A DNA stretch of 64,000 bases, from NCBI GenBank assembly GCA_963790715.1, contig CAWBPN010000011.1:380524-444523 (forward strand), read 5' to 3'. This document shows positions 53,576 to 63,745 of the stretch, piece by piece (position 1 is the first letter of the stretch; every line of letters starts with the position of its first letter). This DNA comes from DCFW01 sp963790715 (GTDB taxonomy: Bacteria; Bacteroidota; Bacteroidia; Bacteroidales; Bacteroidaceae). The position numbers and the translations under genes are program-made. The notes under the pieces were generated by a model. The model worked only from the letters and a program-made list of their open reading frames with translations. It searched no databases and was not told the origin of the DNA.

Positions 53576-54690
53576 GAAGAACTTTATTATTTTGGCTGTC
53601 AAGCTTGCTCATACTCACAGCTTGCCACACAAACAACAGCCAAACAACAAGTGATATACAGCCCGTTAAACAATATGCTAAAGGTTTCACCATCACAAAC
53701 ACGCAGCACTATGCAACCGTCATAGTATTCAATCCGTGGAAAAGTAATGAGATATATGCCAAATACTATTTGGTGCGCAATAATTCAACGGCAGTACCAA
53801 AAGACGGCATCAAGGTGAAAATACCAGTTAAACGTTTGGTGGCAAATTCCGCCACATACTTTGAACCGCTCAGGGAAATTGGCAGTCTAAATGTAATAGT
53901 AGGTACATGCAGTGCACGATACATCTATTCACCTGAAATATTATCAGGCGTAAAAAGCCGACACATCAAGGACTTGGGCGACTCCAACAATCTAAACTTC
54001 GAACAGACATTGGCATTGAAGCCCGAAGGCATCATGACCACCAGTTATAATGCCGATGACATCAACGTGAAGCGCTTCAAGCAAAGCGGCATACCGGTAT
54101 TCTACAATTTCGAATGGATGGAAGAAACGCCGCTCGGACGTGCCGAATGGATTAAGTTCATTGCAGCATTCGAAGACAAGCAGGATGTTGCCAACCGAGT
54201 GTTTTCCGATATTGTAAAAAGTTATCAAGAAGCAAAAGCTGTTGCCGCCAAAGCAAAAGATGCTCCAAGCATACTTGTAGGCGAAGATTTCAGAGGTTCA
54301 TGGTCGATGCCCGGCGGACACAGTTTCAACGCCCGCTTGATTTACGATGCCAAAGGCAGTTATTATTTTGCATCCGACACAACCACCGGCAGCATCAACT
54401 CCACCATTGAAAAAGCACTTATGCAATTCGGTAAAGCACAAATATGGATAGCTACACAGGAAAACACCCTTCACGACTTGCAGGCAAAAAATCCGCAATA
54501 TGCATTGTTCACAGCTTTCAAAAACAGGCAAGTCTACAATTGGAACAACAGAATGAATGGCACCGGAGGCAACGACTATTGGGAGAGTGCCGTGTCGCAT
54601 CCCGATATTCTGCTCAAAGACCTGATAAAGACATTGCACCCTACCCTCTTACCAGGTTACAAGCCGGTGTACCTCAAAAGACTTTCGTAG
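53572..54690 (+). CDS. FecB-type ABC transporter substrate-binding lipoprotein
   Basis: A 372-residue protein with a lipobox (SSLLILTAC, Cys ~18) and a cobalamin/iron-siderophore periplasmic-binding fold (class III): DIQPVKQYAKGFTIT early, REIGSLNVIVGTCSARYIYS, and LKPEGIMTTSYNADDINVKR in the middle. It overlaps the miaA stop by 4 bases and ends exactly where the permease starts. Ligand could be heme, siderophore or cobamide; no residues decide. Confidence 0.85.
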   Translation: MRRTLLFWLSSLLILTACHTNNSQTTSDIQPVKQYAKGFTITNTQHYATVIVFNPWKSNEIYAKYYLVRNNSTAVPKDGIKVKIPVKRLVANSATYFEPLREIGSLNVIVGTCSARYIYSPEILSGVKSRHIKDLGDSNNLNFEQTLALKPEGIMTTSYNADDINVKRFKQSGIPVFYNFEWMEETPLGRAEWIKFIAAFEDKQDVANRVFSDIVKSYQEAKAVAAKAKDAPSILVGEDFRGSWSMPGGHSFNARLIYDAKGSYYFASDTTTGSINSTIEKALMQFGKAQIWIATQENTLHDLQAKNPQYALFTAFKNRQVYNWNNRMNGTGGNDYWESAVSHPDILLKDLIKTLHPTLLPGYKPVYLKRLS

Positions 54691-55672
54691 ATGAAAAAGA
54701 AAATAGCCATACTGTCAATCATCTTCATAGTAAGTTTTATCCTTGACATAGCCCTCGGCAGTGTCAACTTTAAGACGAGCCAAATACTGGGAGCTTTCCT
54801 GGGACAAGGTGATGACATCACACGGGCTATTATTCTTGACTATCGCATACCCAAGGCATTGACGGCTATTCTTGCCGGAGCATCGCTATCGGTGAGCGGC
54901 GTACTGATGCAGACATTGTTTCGCAATCCGTTAGCAGGGCCTGACGTATTGGGAGTAACCTCCGGGGCAAGTTTGGGCGTTGCCTTGCTTACTTTGGGAG
55001 CAGGCTTTTTACCGACATTCATATTAGGCAATTGGGGACAAGTGGCAGCCGCCATCATAGGTGCAGCCATCGTCATGCTACTGGTGATATTCGTAGCCAT
55101 GCGCGTAACGCATTCAGCCACTCTGCTCATTGTAGGCTTGATGTTCGGGTATTTCACCGGAGCAATTGTAAGCATCATGCAAAGCATGGCAAACCCTAAC
55201 ATCCTCAAACTGTTCATCACATGGACCTTTCGGCAGCTTGTCCGCCGTAGGATGGAACAGTATCGGCATCATGGCAACAATCATAGTCATCGGACTAATA
55301 GGTTCATTATTACTGCACAAGCGCCTTGACACACTCATACTCGGCGACAACTATGCCGTAAGCCTGGGCACCAACGTAAAGAAGACACGCATCATCATCA
55401 TTGCCGTCACCGCACTTCTCACCGGCACCTGCACAGCCTTCACCGGCCCAATAGCATTCATAGGCATCACCATCCCTCATCTCACGCGCCTGTTGTTGCG
55501 TAGCGACATTCACCGCAAAGTACTTCCCGTAAGCATACTGTGCGGAGCAATTGTAATGCTCCTGTGCGATGTCATCTCGCAACTTCCCGGCGGCAACATC
55601 ACGTTACCAATCAACTCCGTCACAGCCATATTCGGGGCACCGATAATCATTTGGATTATTTTAAAAAGATAA
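54691..55672 (+). pseudogene. FecCD-family ABC permease, broken by one extra T at ~55228-55230
   Basis: Inner-membrane permease for the FecB-type protein. The first frame (to 55329) shows GASLSVSGVLMQTLFRNPLA and DVLGVTSGASLGVALLTLGA, the BtuC/FecC signature, then ends in nonsense after LFITWTF. The second frame continues GSLSAVGWNSIGIMATII and GPIAFIGITIPHLTRLLLRS, with the coupling-helix region. Removing one T from TTT (55228-55230) gives an intact ~326-residue permease. No ATPase gene follows, so the transporter would need one from elsewhere. Confidence 0.87.
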
Positions 55673-55697
55673 ATTGAAACTGTAATCTTTTTTTTCA

Positions 55698-55705
55698 TAC
55701 CTTTG
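55698..55705 (+). promoter_or_regulatory. Predicted -7 element of the esterase gene
   Basis: TACCTTTG matches TAnnTTTG, 22 bases before the ATG. Confidence 0.55.
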
Positions 55706-55727
55706 ACGTATCTTAAAACATAAATGT

Positions 55728-57167
55728 ATGAAAACAAGAATAATCACGTCTCTGGCGGTAAGTCTGTTAATCTTCTGTCCGCAGGTAAATGCCAAGATAC
55801 GTTTACCTCAAATCATGAGTGACAACATGGTGTTGCAACAAAACACAAAAGCCCGTCTCTGGGGTTGGGCAACGCCGGGTGAAACTATAAAAGTAAAATG
55901 TTCATGGTATAAGATTCCAGTAACAGCCACTGCATCGGCAGACAGCTCATGGACAGTATCCGTGCCTACCCCGAAAGGCTCTTACACAAAAGAAAACATC
56001 TCGTTCTCAGGCATGCAACGTGGTAAAAGCGAAAGCATAGCTCTCAAAAACATACTCATAGGCGAAGTATGGTTTACTTCAGGGCAATCTAACATGGAAA
56101 TGCCGATGAACGGATTCACTAATTGTCCCGTAGGCGGAGCTAATGAAGAAATAGCTTTTGCCGGTCAATACAAAGATAAGATACATTTTGTCACAGTTCC
56201 TAAAATAGCTACCCGCACACCTCAAAAAGAGACCGAAGGCAAATGGAACGAATCTTCGCCCGAAACCGTTCCATGGTTCAGCGCAACGGGATGGTTTTTT
56301 GCAACAACCATGAGCAAGGTCCTCAACGTGCCCATAGGCGTAATCAATTGCAGTTGGGGAGGTTCAATAGTCGAAGGCTGGATAAAAGAATCCACACTGA
56401 AGACATACCCCGACATAGACTTAAGTAAAATAGAGATAGATAAAAACCGCCAGGTATTCTATAAAGCACCGCTTGTAATGTACAACGGCATGGCTTTTCC
56501 GTTGGAAAAATACACGGTAAAAGGCTTCCTCTGGTATCAGGGAGAAAGCAACACCGGAAGAGAAAAAACATACGCCGACCGCCTGGCTACTCTGATCAAG
56601 CAGATGCGTGACGAATGGAAGTTAGGCGACCTGCCATTCTATTACGTGGAAATTGCACCATTCAACTATGGCGGGCACAACAGCGGCGCACTTTTGCGTG
56701 AAGCACAGTATAAAGTACAATACATGGTACCTAATGCCGGCATGATAAGCACAAACGATTTGGTTGAAGATTACGAGCTTAACCAGATACATCCGCACAA
56801 CAAAAAAGCCGTAGGCGAACGTTTGGCATTCATGGCTCTCAACAACACATACGGCATGAAATCCGTTGCTTGTCGCGGTCTTGAATATGAGTCTATGAAA
56901 GCAGACGGTAACAAGATAGAACTTAGGTTCAAGGGAGCCGACAACGGTTTCAACCGCAGCACAGGCATCATAGGTTTTGAGATTGCAGGCAGTGACAAAG
57001 TATTCCATCCTGCCGACGTGAAAGTTGGACGCGGAAGTGTCACAGTAAGTTCGCCCGACGTAGCTCAACCGGTAGCGGTGCGTTATGGGTTCAAAGACTT
57101 TCAGCCCGGCAACTTCGGCAACACCAGAGGGCTGCCATTAGTGCCGTTCCGTACCGATAATTGGTAA
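55728..57167 (+). CDS. Sialate O-acetylesterase-type SGNH hydrolase
   Basis: A 479-residue exported esterase (signal MKTRIITSLAVSLLIFCPQV, cleavage near VNAK). N-terminal beta domain, then a SASA hydrolase domain. The nucleophile is S121 in FTSGQSNMEMPM. SWGGSIVEGWIKEST and FLWYQGESNTGREKTYADRL form the oxyanion blocks, and the catalytic Asp/His region reads NQIHPHNKKAVGERLA. Removes O-acetyl groups from sialic acids or plant glycans. Monocistronic. Confidence 0.88.
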   Translation: MKTRIITSLAVSLLIFCPQVNAKIRLPQIMSDNMVLQQNTKARLWGWATPGETIKVKCSWYKIPVTATASADSSWTVSVPTPKGSYTKENISFSGMQRGKSESIALKNILIGEVWFTSGQSNMEMPMNGFTNCPVGGANEEIAFAGQYKDKIHFVTVPKIATRTPQKETEGKWNESSPETVPWFSATGWFFATTMSKVLNVPIGVINCSWGGSIVEGWIKESTLKTYPDIDLSKIEIDKNRQVFYKAPLVMYNGMAFPLEKYTVKGFLWYQGESNTGREKTYADRLATLIKQMRDEWKLGDLPFYYVEIAPFNYGGHNSGALLREAQYKVQYMVPNAGMISTNDLVEDYELNQIHPHNKKAVGERLAFMALNNTYGMKSVACRGLEYESMKADGNKIELRFKGADNGFNRSTGIIGFEIAGSDKVFHPADVKVGRGSVTVSSPDVAQPVAVRYGFKDFQPGNFGNTRGLPLVPFRTDNW

Positions 57168-57227
57168 AATCACAAGATAAACGACAAAAAAAGCGATGCA
57201 AAGATTTGGAAATACAAAATTATAACT

Positions 57228-57235
57228 TATCTTTG
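57228..57235 (+). promoter_or_regulatory. Predicted -7 element of tRNA-Ser
   Basis: TATCTTTG matches TAnnTTTG, 31 bases before the tRNA. ATCTTTGC here is the inverse of GCAAAGAT at 57199-57206. Confidence 0.5.
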
Positions 57236-57266
57236 CACCGCATTTCGAAAGAAGTGACGGTCACAA

Positions 57267-57354
57267 GGAAGTTTGGGTGAGTGGCTGAAACCAGCAGTTT
57301 GCTAAACTGCCGAACGGGTTTACCGTTCCGCGAGTTCGAATCTCGCAGCTTCCG
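57267..57354 (+). tRNA. tRNA-Ser (anticodon GCT)
   Basis: Acceptor GGAAGTT with AGCTTCC (one G-T pair), anticodon arm CAGTTTGCTAAACTG (anticodon GCT), a long variable arm (CGAACGGGTTTACCGTTCCG) as expected for serine, and T-arm GAGTTCGAATCTC. Discriminator G. Its 3' end is the probable attachment site of the adjacent phage. Confidence 0.95.
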
Positions 57355-57358
57355 CAAG

Positions 57359-57393
57359 CGCAAAGCCTTTACTAATCGAGGTTTTGCGATTTT
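57359..57393 (+). terminator. Terminator of tRNA-Ser
   Basis: CGCAAAGCCT (57359-57368) pairs with AGGTTTTGCG (57379-57388), one G-T wobble, followed by ATTTTT. Confidence 0.75.
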
Positions 57394-57483
57394 TGTATGG
57401 GATGGCTCGGACGTCATTCGGACAAAAAAAATTCACGGATTATTAATTTTACGTTTCCAGGTTCGCCAGAAAACGTAAAAAAA

Positions 57484-58650
57484 ATGTATTCAACTAAAAG
57501 ACCCGGCTCATCACTTTTCGATATAATTCCTTACACTTTACCAAGACTTCACACAGGTAAAAGTTGGTATGTCGACTTCTGTTGCCTCGATCCTATATCC
57601 GGGAAAAAACGTCGCAAGAAATACATGCTCGACTCTATCCGCAAAGCTACCGACAAGAAAGCAAGAGCTTTCGAAATCATTGCGACCGTAACAAATCAGC
57701 TTAGAAATGGATGGAATCCCTGGATTGAGACTCCAATCGAGAAACGGTATTATTTGTTTGAAGATGCATCAAACATATATTTACAGTCCATTGAAAAGAT
57801 GACTGAATCAAACACATTTAAGCAAAACACATACAGAGATTACTGCTCACGCATGCGTATGTTACTTGATTATAATAAATCACGCACCTCTCCTATCACC
57901 TATGCTTATCAATTTGAACACATTTTTGTAAGTGAGTTCTTTGACTATCTTTTGCTCGAACGTGACGTATCTGCACGAACACGCAATAATTACCGTGGAT
58001 GGCTAACCGGCTTCGCTAATTGGATGATACAAAAAGGATTTATCACAGAAAACCCTGTAGAATCATTCAAGCCTTTAACAGAGCAACAAAAGTTCCGTTC
58101 TGCATTGACCGTGCAGGATTTGAAGCTGCTGCAATCTCATTTAATGGTAACCGACAAATATTTTCTTCTCGCCTGCAGAATGGAATATTACACCTTCATC
58201 CGCCCCGACGAACTATCGAACATCAAAATAAAAGATATCCATCTGGCCGAACAACAAATATTTATCCCTTCAATCATAAGTAAGAATAGACGGGACGGCA
58301 TGGTGGGACTTAACGATGAGCTTTGTCGATTCATGGTAGATCTTGGTGTGCTAACTTATCCCTGCGATTATTACCTGTTCGGCGTAAACTTTAAACCGTC
58401 TGCCTCCAAAGCCGACTCAAGCTTATTCAGGCACAGATTCCAAAAGGTACGTAAAGAGTTGAAATACCCTGCACACTATCAATTCTATAGTTTAAAGGAT
58501 TCAGGTATTCGCGACCTGGCAAATGCCAAAGGAATTGTTGTCGCACGCGATCAAGCCAGGCACTCGGATATCTCAACAACGAACCATTATCTCAAGGGCG
58601 ATGCCATGACCGTACACGAAGAAACCAAACACTTTGACGGGCTTTTATGA
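57484..58650 (+). CDS. int: Phage tyrosine recombinase (integrase)
   Basis: Start set at the ATG at 57484 (MYSTKRPGSSLFDII...); an upstream in-frame codon reaches into the terminator. 388 residues. N-terminal SAM-like core-binding domain (~105-205), then the catalytic domain with Arg I in YTFIRPDELS. The HxLRH box is replaced by YSLKDSGI, a variant I associate with Bacteroidota phage integrases, and ARHSDISTTNHYL carries the second His/Arg and the nucleophile Tyr. Lies 130 bases from the 3' end of tRNA-Ser(GCT), the classic integration arrangement. Converges with, and overlaps by 6 bases, the tail gene. Confidence 0.88.
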   Translation: MYSTKRPGSSLFDIIPYTLPRLHTGKSWYVDFCCLDPISGKKRRKKYMLDSIRKATDKKARAFEIIATVTNQLRNGWNPWIETPIEKRYYLFEDASNIYLQSIEKMTESNTFKQNTYRDYCSRMRMLLDYNKSRTSPITYAYQFEHIFVSEFFDYLLLERDVSARTRNNYRGWLTGFANWMIQKGFITENPVESFKPLTEQQKFRSALTVQDLKLLQSHLMVTDKYFLLACRMEYYTFIRPDELSNIKIKDIHLAEQQIFIPSIISKNRRDGMVGLNDELCRFMVDLGVLTYPCDYYLFGVNFKPSASKADSSLFRHRFQKVRKELKYPAHYQFYSLKDSGIRDLANAKGIVVARDQARHSDISTTNHYLKGDAMTVHEETKHFDGLL

Positions 58651-60468
58651 ACCTGCTTCATAAAAGTACCCGGTCTTCTCTTTGTCGATGCCTTTGTCTG
58701 TGATCTTGTATTCTATCTTCTCACAGATATACGGTTTGTTGTTGATGATGTAACGTTTCATTGGATCCAGCATTTTTCCCGTAACGATCTTATAAACGAT
58801 CTCCGACTTAGTATTGATAGTATTCAATTTGCCATACACGAAACTATACATATTCGGACGGCTCGATATCTTATTCAACTCATAAGAAAAACCACGGTGC
58901 ACTTCACCGTTGACCAAATCATTCACCAGGATAAACGGCCAAGGGAAACTCTTCCCTACAACCACTTGATTACCGGATTTAATTGGTTGCCACACACCGT
59001 CATTCATCGCCACCTCAAGCACATCTTTCGTATCGGTTGATGTTGTATTCTCAATTTCTTCTTGCAATGTGCCTGTTGAACTTACTGTCGTAGATGACGC
59101 TGGCGATAAATAAGGAACATCAAAAGCAACGCTTTCGGACATGGAAGCATAACTAAAGTATGCCGTACCCGTAGCCATCTCACACGGAACAATTTTAAGC
59201 TCAATATCACTACTGTCATTCTCAGAGTCGCGGATTAACCTACGATATTGATTGCATTCGACCAGGCTATGAGTGTTACTCTCCACTTTATCATAATATT
59301 GAATACCATCTGACTCATATACATGTTTGCCCTTATCATCATCGGATAATGATTTATAATACGTGCTCAACTCATCAAGCGTCGGCTTCACCACTTTGTC
59401 AAACTTCTTGAGAACGTCTTCATCTATCTGCATATATTTATCTACAGAATTGAACGAATACTTTATGTTGCTGTCCGTAATATCCTTAGTTTCATCTGCA
59501 TCACTTGTAACAGTATATTCATCTTCGACACTATTGATGTATTCATCGTTGTCCTCTTTGTAATAGCTGTCACGGTTTATTATCTCTGCAGTTCTAGTAA
59601 TGTCATTCAATCGAAAAACCACTCCGAAGTGTCGCTCAATCTGTGTCATGTATTCACTGATAGTCCAATGTGGCAGCACTTGAGAAAAGTCGGTTATAAT
59701 TTTATCATTCGCAATAAATTCGTTTGCCATCACGGTTGATTCAATATCATTGCGTACAACACTATAACCTAATACCTCTAATATTTTGCGAAGTATATAA
59801 CACATGTATGGTTGAGGAGCAACATTATACCCAGGGAATACAGGCCATTGATTGCCGACGTGTATAAAAATCTGTGTCATGAACTCCGGTCGATAGTGAC
59901 CGCCACCGACCAAATTATATTCAATGCCTATATTATTACATGGGTAATCTTCATCACTACGTTTCACCGGCATGAAAATATAGTTCGTTTCTGCATACGT
60001 ACCGATCAGGAACTTACGGTTATTCTCATCATTTAACGAACATTCATACTAATTACTTCTTTCGTAGCTCTTGAATGCGAGTTCCGTCGGGCTTCGTTAT
60101 ATATCCTAGCGTCAATTCATCGATATAAACCTTTTCATATTTACTTAAAAAGTTCATCTCCGCATTGCCGGCAAGTATTTGCAATTTAATGCCGTTTTCA
60201 GTGACTGAGGTGAGTGTGGCCGTGCCGTCTATTACAGTGCGGTTATCGGACACCATACGGGCTTTATAAGTTATAATCTGCTTTTCTACATCATGGCGAT
60301 GCAAGTTGCCGAACATCTTAATATTGTTTACACTGCCTTTCAACGGTATTTCAACATCATAAGTATATTTGCTGGATTTCGTAAAATACGGATTTTCGTC
60401 AAGCAACTTTACATTTCGTACCGTCAGGTCAGCTCTACCAACTGATTATTAATGTATAACTCGGTCAT
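58645..60468 (-). pseudogene. Phage tail/structural protein, disrupted in at least two places
   Basis: The gene would start at the ATG at 60468 (MTELYINNQLVEL, overlapping the tape-measure stop). It breaks after 14 codons at the tandem GTCAGGTCAG (60423-60432), then resumes in another frame as LLDENPYFTKSSKYTYDVEI to a stop near 60053. A third frame continues from ~60050 (YECSLNDENNRKFLIGTYAE) through MPVKRSDEDYPC to 58645. The junctions suggest a small indel near 60430 and an indel plus TAG near 60050-60090. As a whole it resembles Bacteroidota prophage tail proteins of ~600 residues. Either a decayed prophage gene or assembly error. Confidence 0.6.
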
Positions 60469-63400
60469 CTCGATTTATTTGATTGTAACTTTTTGTAATG
60501 CGTATATTGTTTATCAAGCCCTTGCTCTCCGTCCATAATGACATACGACTGTATACCGCTGTCAAGCAATTTTGATAAACGATTTATCACTCTCGATTGT
60601 TTATCCAATGATGCCGACATTACAGCAATGGCAGCAGCCGAATTATTACCCTGTGATGACGAAGCGTTATCCGGAGAAGCAACTACGTTTATAGCGCGCG
60701 TAACGTCCGTTGCAGTTAAGGAACCGACCGTATTATTACGTTGTGCCCGGTCAATCATTTGGAGTACCGGCAGCACATTCGGATTATTAACGGCTTGGTG
60801 GTTGGCCACAAACTCACCCTCGTGCACAGAGCCGGCAACTTTATGATAATCGTTACCATCGGTAAAACCTCCGGAGTAGTAGCCGTCATCCTGTGCAGCA
60901 GCTTGTTTACGAATGGTAGCAACCTGTATCAAGCCTGATGCCGTTGCTATGCCTGCAAATAGAGGAGCAAGAAACGTTGCTGAAGGGAAGCCTGCTTCCC
61001 AACCTGCATTATAAGCGTTAAGAGCAGATATAGCTGTTTCAGCCAAGGCTTGTGCAATTTGCATCTTAGTTTTGCGTTTATTATATTTCGATTTAATTTT
61101 TGCAATTTCAGATTCTTTCTTTTCTTCCAGTGCTTTACCTTTTGTAGTGCTCTCCCCTGCAGCATTTATTTCAACTTGATATTTCTTTGTAACCTTTGCC
61201 ACCTCTGCATCACTACAGGCAGAAACATAATCGGAATATGAAGACATAAGTCCGCCTATTTGATTATAAACCATAGAAGCTTTTTGCTCCAATGTTTTAT
61301 AATACTCTTCATCAGCTTGCGCTTTAGCTTCAAGGTATTGAGCATGCGATATTTGATCCGATTTTTCCATATTGCGCAAATTTTTGATTATTCCGGAATG
61401 AAGCTTTGCATCATTGCCGAACATCGTATCCCAAATATTGTCCGTCTCCGGATGATCCTGATTGCCTGTCTTTTCTTTTGCTTCATCATATATGTCAGTA
61501 GCATTATTGTTAGCATTCGTTGCATTACCTCCATAACTTACCTCCTCTTCACCTGCTTTAACTGCGTATTTATGTCGCAATATCGCAAGTGCTTTTTGGT
61601 ATGCTTCTTCGTTACCTCCGCACTCTTTATGCATCTTTTCCAGTGCGGCGATTGCTTCAGCTCCAATTTCTTTGTTTGTTTTCTTAATCGAATCTTCCTG
61701 TATCTCCTTTATTTTCTCATCAAAGCTTTTCTGCTTTTCAAGTCTGTCATTATACGACCACTCATCCATCTGCTTTTGATAGTCGGTATACTCCTTGGTT
61801 CCTTTAGTATAAACATCACGTTTTCTTTTCAAATCATCATATTCAAGTTGATGTAAATTTTCTTCAAACGATTTTAAATCCATTTCACCATTTACGTATG
61901 AATCAAGATATATTTTGCGCGTATCTTTCGTTTTTTGATCTTCATCCTGAACACTTCTTTCGTGCATTTTATCCTGTGCATCTTTCAACTTATTGACCCT
62001 CTCCAATAATAATTTATTGTACTCCTCTGAATCCTTTCTATAAGTATTCATTTTTGCACCAAGCATCTTAATGTCAAGTTGCTCTATTTCATCATCATAC
62101 TTTTGCTTATCAATAATACCAGCAGAATAATTAGCCGTTGCCATAGCCTTAAGTTTGTCATATTTGGCTTCTACAGCTTTTATTTCTTTATTATCTCGTT
62201 CACGCTCTATTGTTTCAGCCGATTTGCCTTTGTGACCTTTCTTCTTAGTTGTCGGAGCTTTTCCGCGTCTTCCACCTCCGGACGAAGAATCGGAAATACC
62301 GGTACCCATTTTAGATATTGAAGCTAAATTCTTAGTTTGCTCTTCTGCATTTTTCTTTAGTTTTTCGTCCTGAGCATTAATTTGAGAATTTAAACTTGCA
62401 AAAGTATCTTTCCACTTTTTATCAAGATCCTCGTCAGTATAATCTGCCCATCTTGATAAAAAGCCAAGATCTAAAGAACGATAACCAAAAGCATCTTCTG
62501 TATTATGAATAGCCGTAGCGATATGTAGATTAATACTGTCAAGCCAACTGGAATTGTCAGGTTTAGAATCCGGATCGGTCAACAGCTTTAATTTCTTTTC
62601 GGCCAACTCTTTACGCTTCTCTGCTATATCTTCAGCTTCGGCTCGCAAAAGAATTTGTCTTGTCAATATTTTTTCCGCTTGGGCAGCCTTTAATGAATTG
62701 ACTGTTTCAAGATTAAGACTTCCGAGATATTCCGGATATTTTTCTTTTAGTTGGCGCAACGCTTCACTTCGTTCATCAAGTGATTTCTTTTGATCACGTG
62801 CTATGCCCAACAAATTACGTATGCCGTTTATCTCATTATCAGTTTCAATCTTGGCTTGTTTTTGCACATTATTCAATTCTTGTTGACGTTTGGCCGCTTC
62901 GCCTTCGCTCTTCTTAAAATCATCCCATGCTGATACGGCAATAAGAAGAACAGACACCAACGCACCAACCGGATTTGATTTTATTGAGTTCCATAATCCG
63001 GATGCAGCCGCTTTTGACAAGTCAAAAGCTTTAGTCAGCAGATTTTGTACAACGGTCAAAGTTTTAGCTCCAAGCGTATATGTAAGAATAATGGCCGTAA
63101 GAGACGTTATAAGCATTATATGTTTGGGAATAAACGTCATAACGGTATTCATGACCTTGATAATATCAGATGTGGTATGAATCATATTAGTCATAATAGG
63201 CTGCAATTTCTCACCCAGTTCAATTGATATATCTTTAATCCTTTTCTTTGCCTTGTCAAAGCCGGCTTGAACGGTATTATTTTCTGTGTTGAACTCAGTA
63301 ACGACACTTGTTTCGGCTTCATAAGCCTTATTGGATATTTCCTGTTGTTTGCGGACATCTGCCAATTTAACGGCCAATGTTGATAACACGCCACTTGCAC

Positions 63401-63740
63401 GAACGCCGTCAAGTCCCATTCCTTTAAACATCGGTGCCAAGTTATTCAAATTACCGAACTTCTTCAATGACTCGAAGAACGTTATAAGAGCTTTATTCGC
63501 ATCGGTTTTAAGAAGCTCTGTAAAGTTTTTTACATCAAGCCCGGCTATCTTAGCAAACTTCTGTGGCTGTTGATACAACTTTAATAATAATTGCTCAAGC
63601 GCAGAACCCGCAACCTCTTCTTCAATCATGTTTTTGTTAAGTACTCCGGCAAAACCCAACACATCAGCTTGAGACATATTAGCCTGCTTAGCCACACCTG
63701 CCAAACGAGCGGTAAATTGCCCATCTTGAAGAGCACCCAT
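60465..63740 (-). CDS. Phage tail tape-measure protein (TP901 family), 5' end missing
   Basis: 1091 residues seen. At the open end MGALQDGQFTARLAGVAKQA and NMSQADVLGFAGVLNKNMIE match the TP901 core. After it come hydrophobic segments (PKHIMLITSLTAIILTYTLG, NPVGALVSVLLIAVSAWDDF), a long charged coiled-coil region (about 290-800) and a C-terminal membrane-like segment (ALNAYNAGWEAGFPSATFLA). The protein sets tail length and helps DNA pass the envelope. Its true start lies beyond the junction at ~63.74 kb; the first M here is internal. Confidence 0.8.
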   Translation of the reverse strand: MGALQDGQFTARLAGVAKQANMSQADVLGFAGVLNKNMIEEEVAGSALEQLLLKLYQQPQKFAKIAGLDVKNFTELLKTDANKALITFFESLKKFGNLNNLAPMFKGMGLDGVRASGVLSTLAVKLADVRKQQEISNKAYEAETSVVTEFNTENNTVQAGFDKAKKRIKDISIELGEKLQPIMTNMIHTTSDIIKVMNTVMTFIPKHIMLITSLTAIILTYTLGAKTLTVVQNLLTKAFDLSKAAASGLWNSIKSNPVGALVSVLLIAVSAWDDFKKSEGEAAKRQQELNNVQKQAKIETDNEINGIRNLLGIARDQKKSLDERSEALRQLKEKYPEYLGSLNLETVNSLKAAQAEKILTRQILLRAEAEDIAEKRKELAEKKLKLLTDPDSKPDNSSWLDSINLHIATAIHNTEDAFGYRSLDLGFLSRWADYTDEDLDKKWKDTFASLNSQINAQDEKLKKNAEEQTKNLASISKMGTGISDSSSGGGRRGKAPTTKKKGHKGKSAETIERERDNKEIKAVEAKYDKLKAMATANYSAGIIDKQKYDDEIEQLDIKMLGAKMNTYRKDSEEYNKLLLERVNKLKDAQDKMHERSVQDEDQKTKDTRKIYLDSYVNGEMDLKSFEENLHQLEYDDLKRKRDVYTKGTKEYTDYQKQMDEWSYNDRLEKQKSFDEKIKEIQEDSIKKTNKEIGAEAIAALEKMHKECGGNEEAYQKALAILRHKYAVKAGEEEVSYGGNATNANNNATDIYDEAKEKTGNQDHPETDNIWDTMFGNDAKLHSGIIKNLRNMEKSDQISHAQYLEAKAQADEEYYKTLEQKASMVYNQIGGLMSSYSDYVSACSDAEVAKVTKKYQVEINAAGESTTKGKALEEKKESEIAKIKSKYNKRKTKMQIAQALAETAISALNAYNAGWEAGFPSATFLAPLFAGIATASGLIQVATIRKQAAAQDDGYYSGGFTDGNDYHKVAGSVHEGEFVANHQAVNNPNVLPVLQMIDRAQRNNTVGSLTATDVTRAINVVASPDNASSSQGNNSAAAIAVMSASLDKQSRVINRLSKLLDSGIQSYVIMDGEQGLDKQYTHYKKLQSNKSR

Positions 63741-63745
63741 GCCAT
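63718..63745. other. Chimeric junction: prophage to unrelated genome
   Basis: On the minus strand, a ~21-base segment inside 63718-63741 (ATGGGTGCTCTTCAAGATGG plus G) can be read both as the tape-measure start (MGALQDG) and as the end of a TPR gene (WVLFKMG). Left of it the DNA is A+T-rich Bacteroidota phage (23/60 G+C in the line at 63541). Right of it the base composition (30/60 and 32/60 in the lines at 63841 and 63901), codon use and protein differ. Likely an assembly join on a short shared word. Confidence 0.75.

Noticed and set aside
60040..60100. TAG recoded as an amino acid in the phage, as in some Bacteroidota phages
   Set aside because: The same gene also has frame changes, the tape-measure gene ends in TGA, and one TAG near an indel is better explained by damage.
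62079..62321. Plus-strand hydrophobic frames inside the tape-measure gene
   Set aside because: They are antisense shadows of the charged coiled-coil region of the minus-strand gene.
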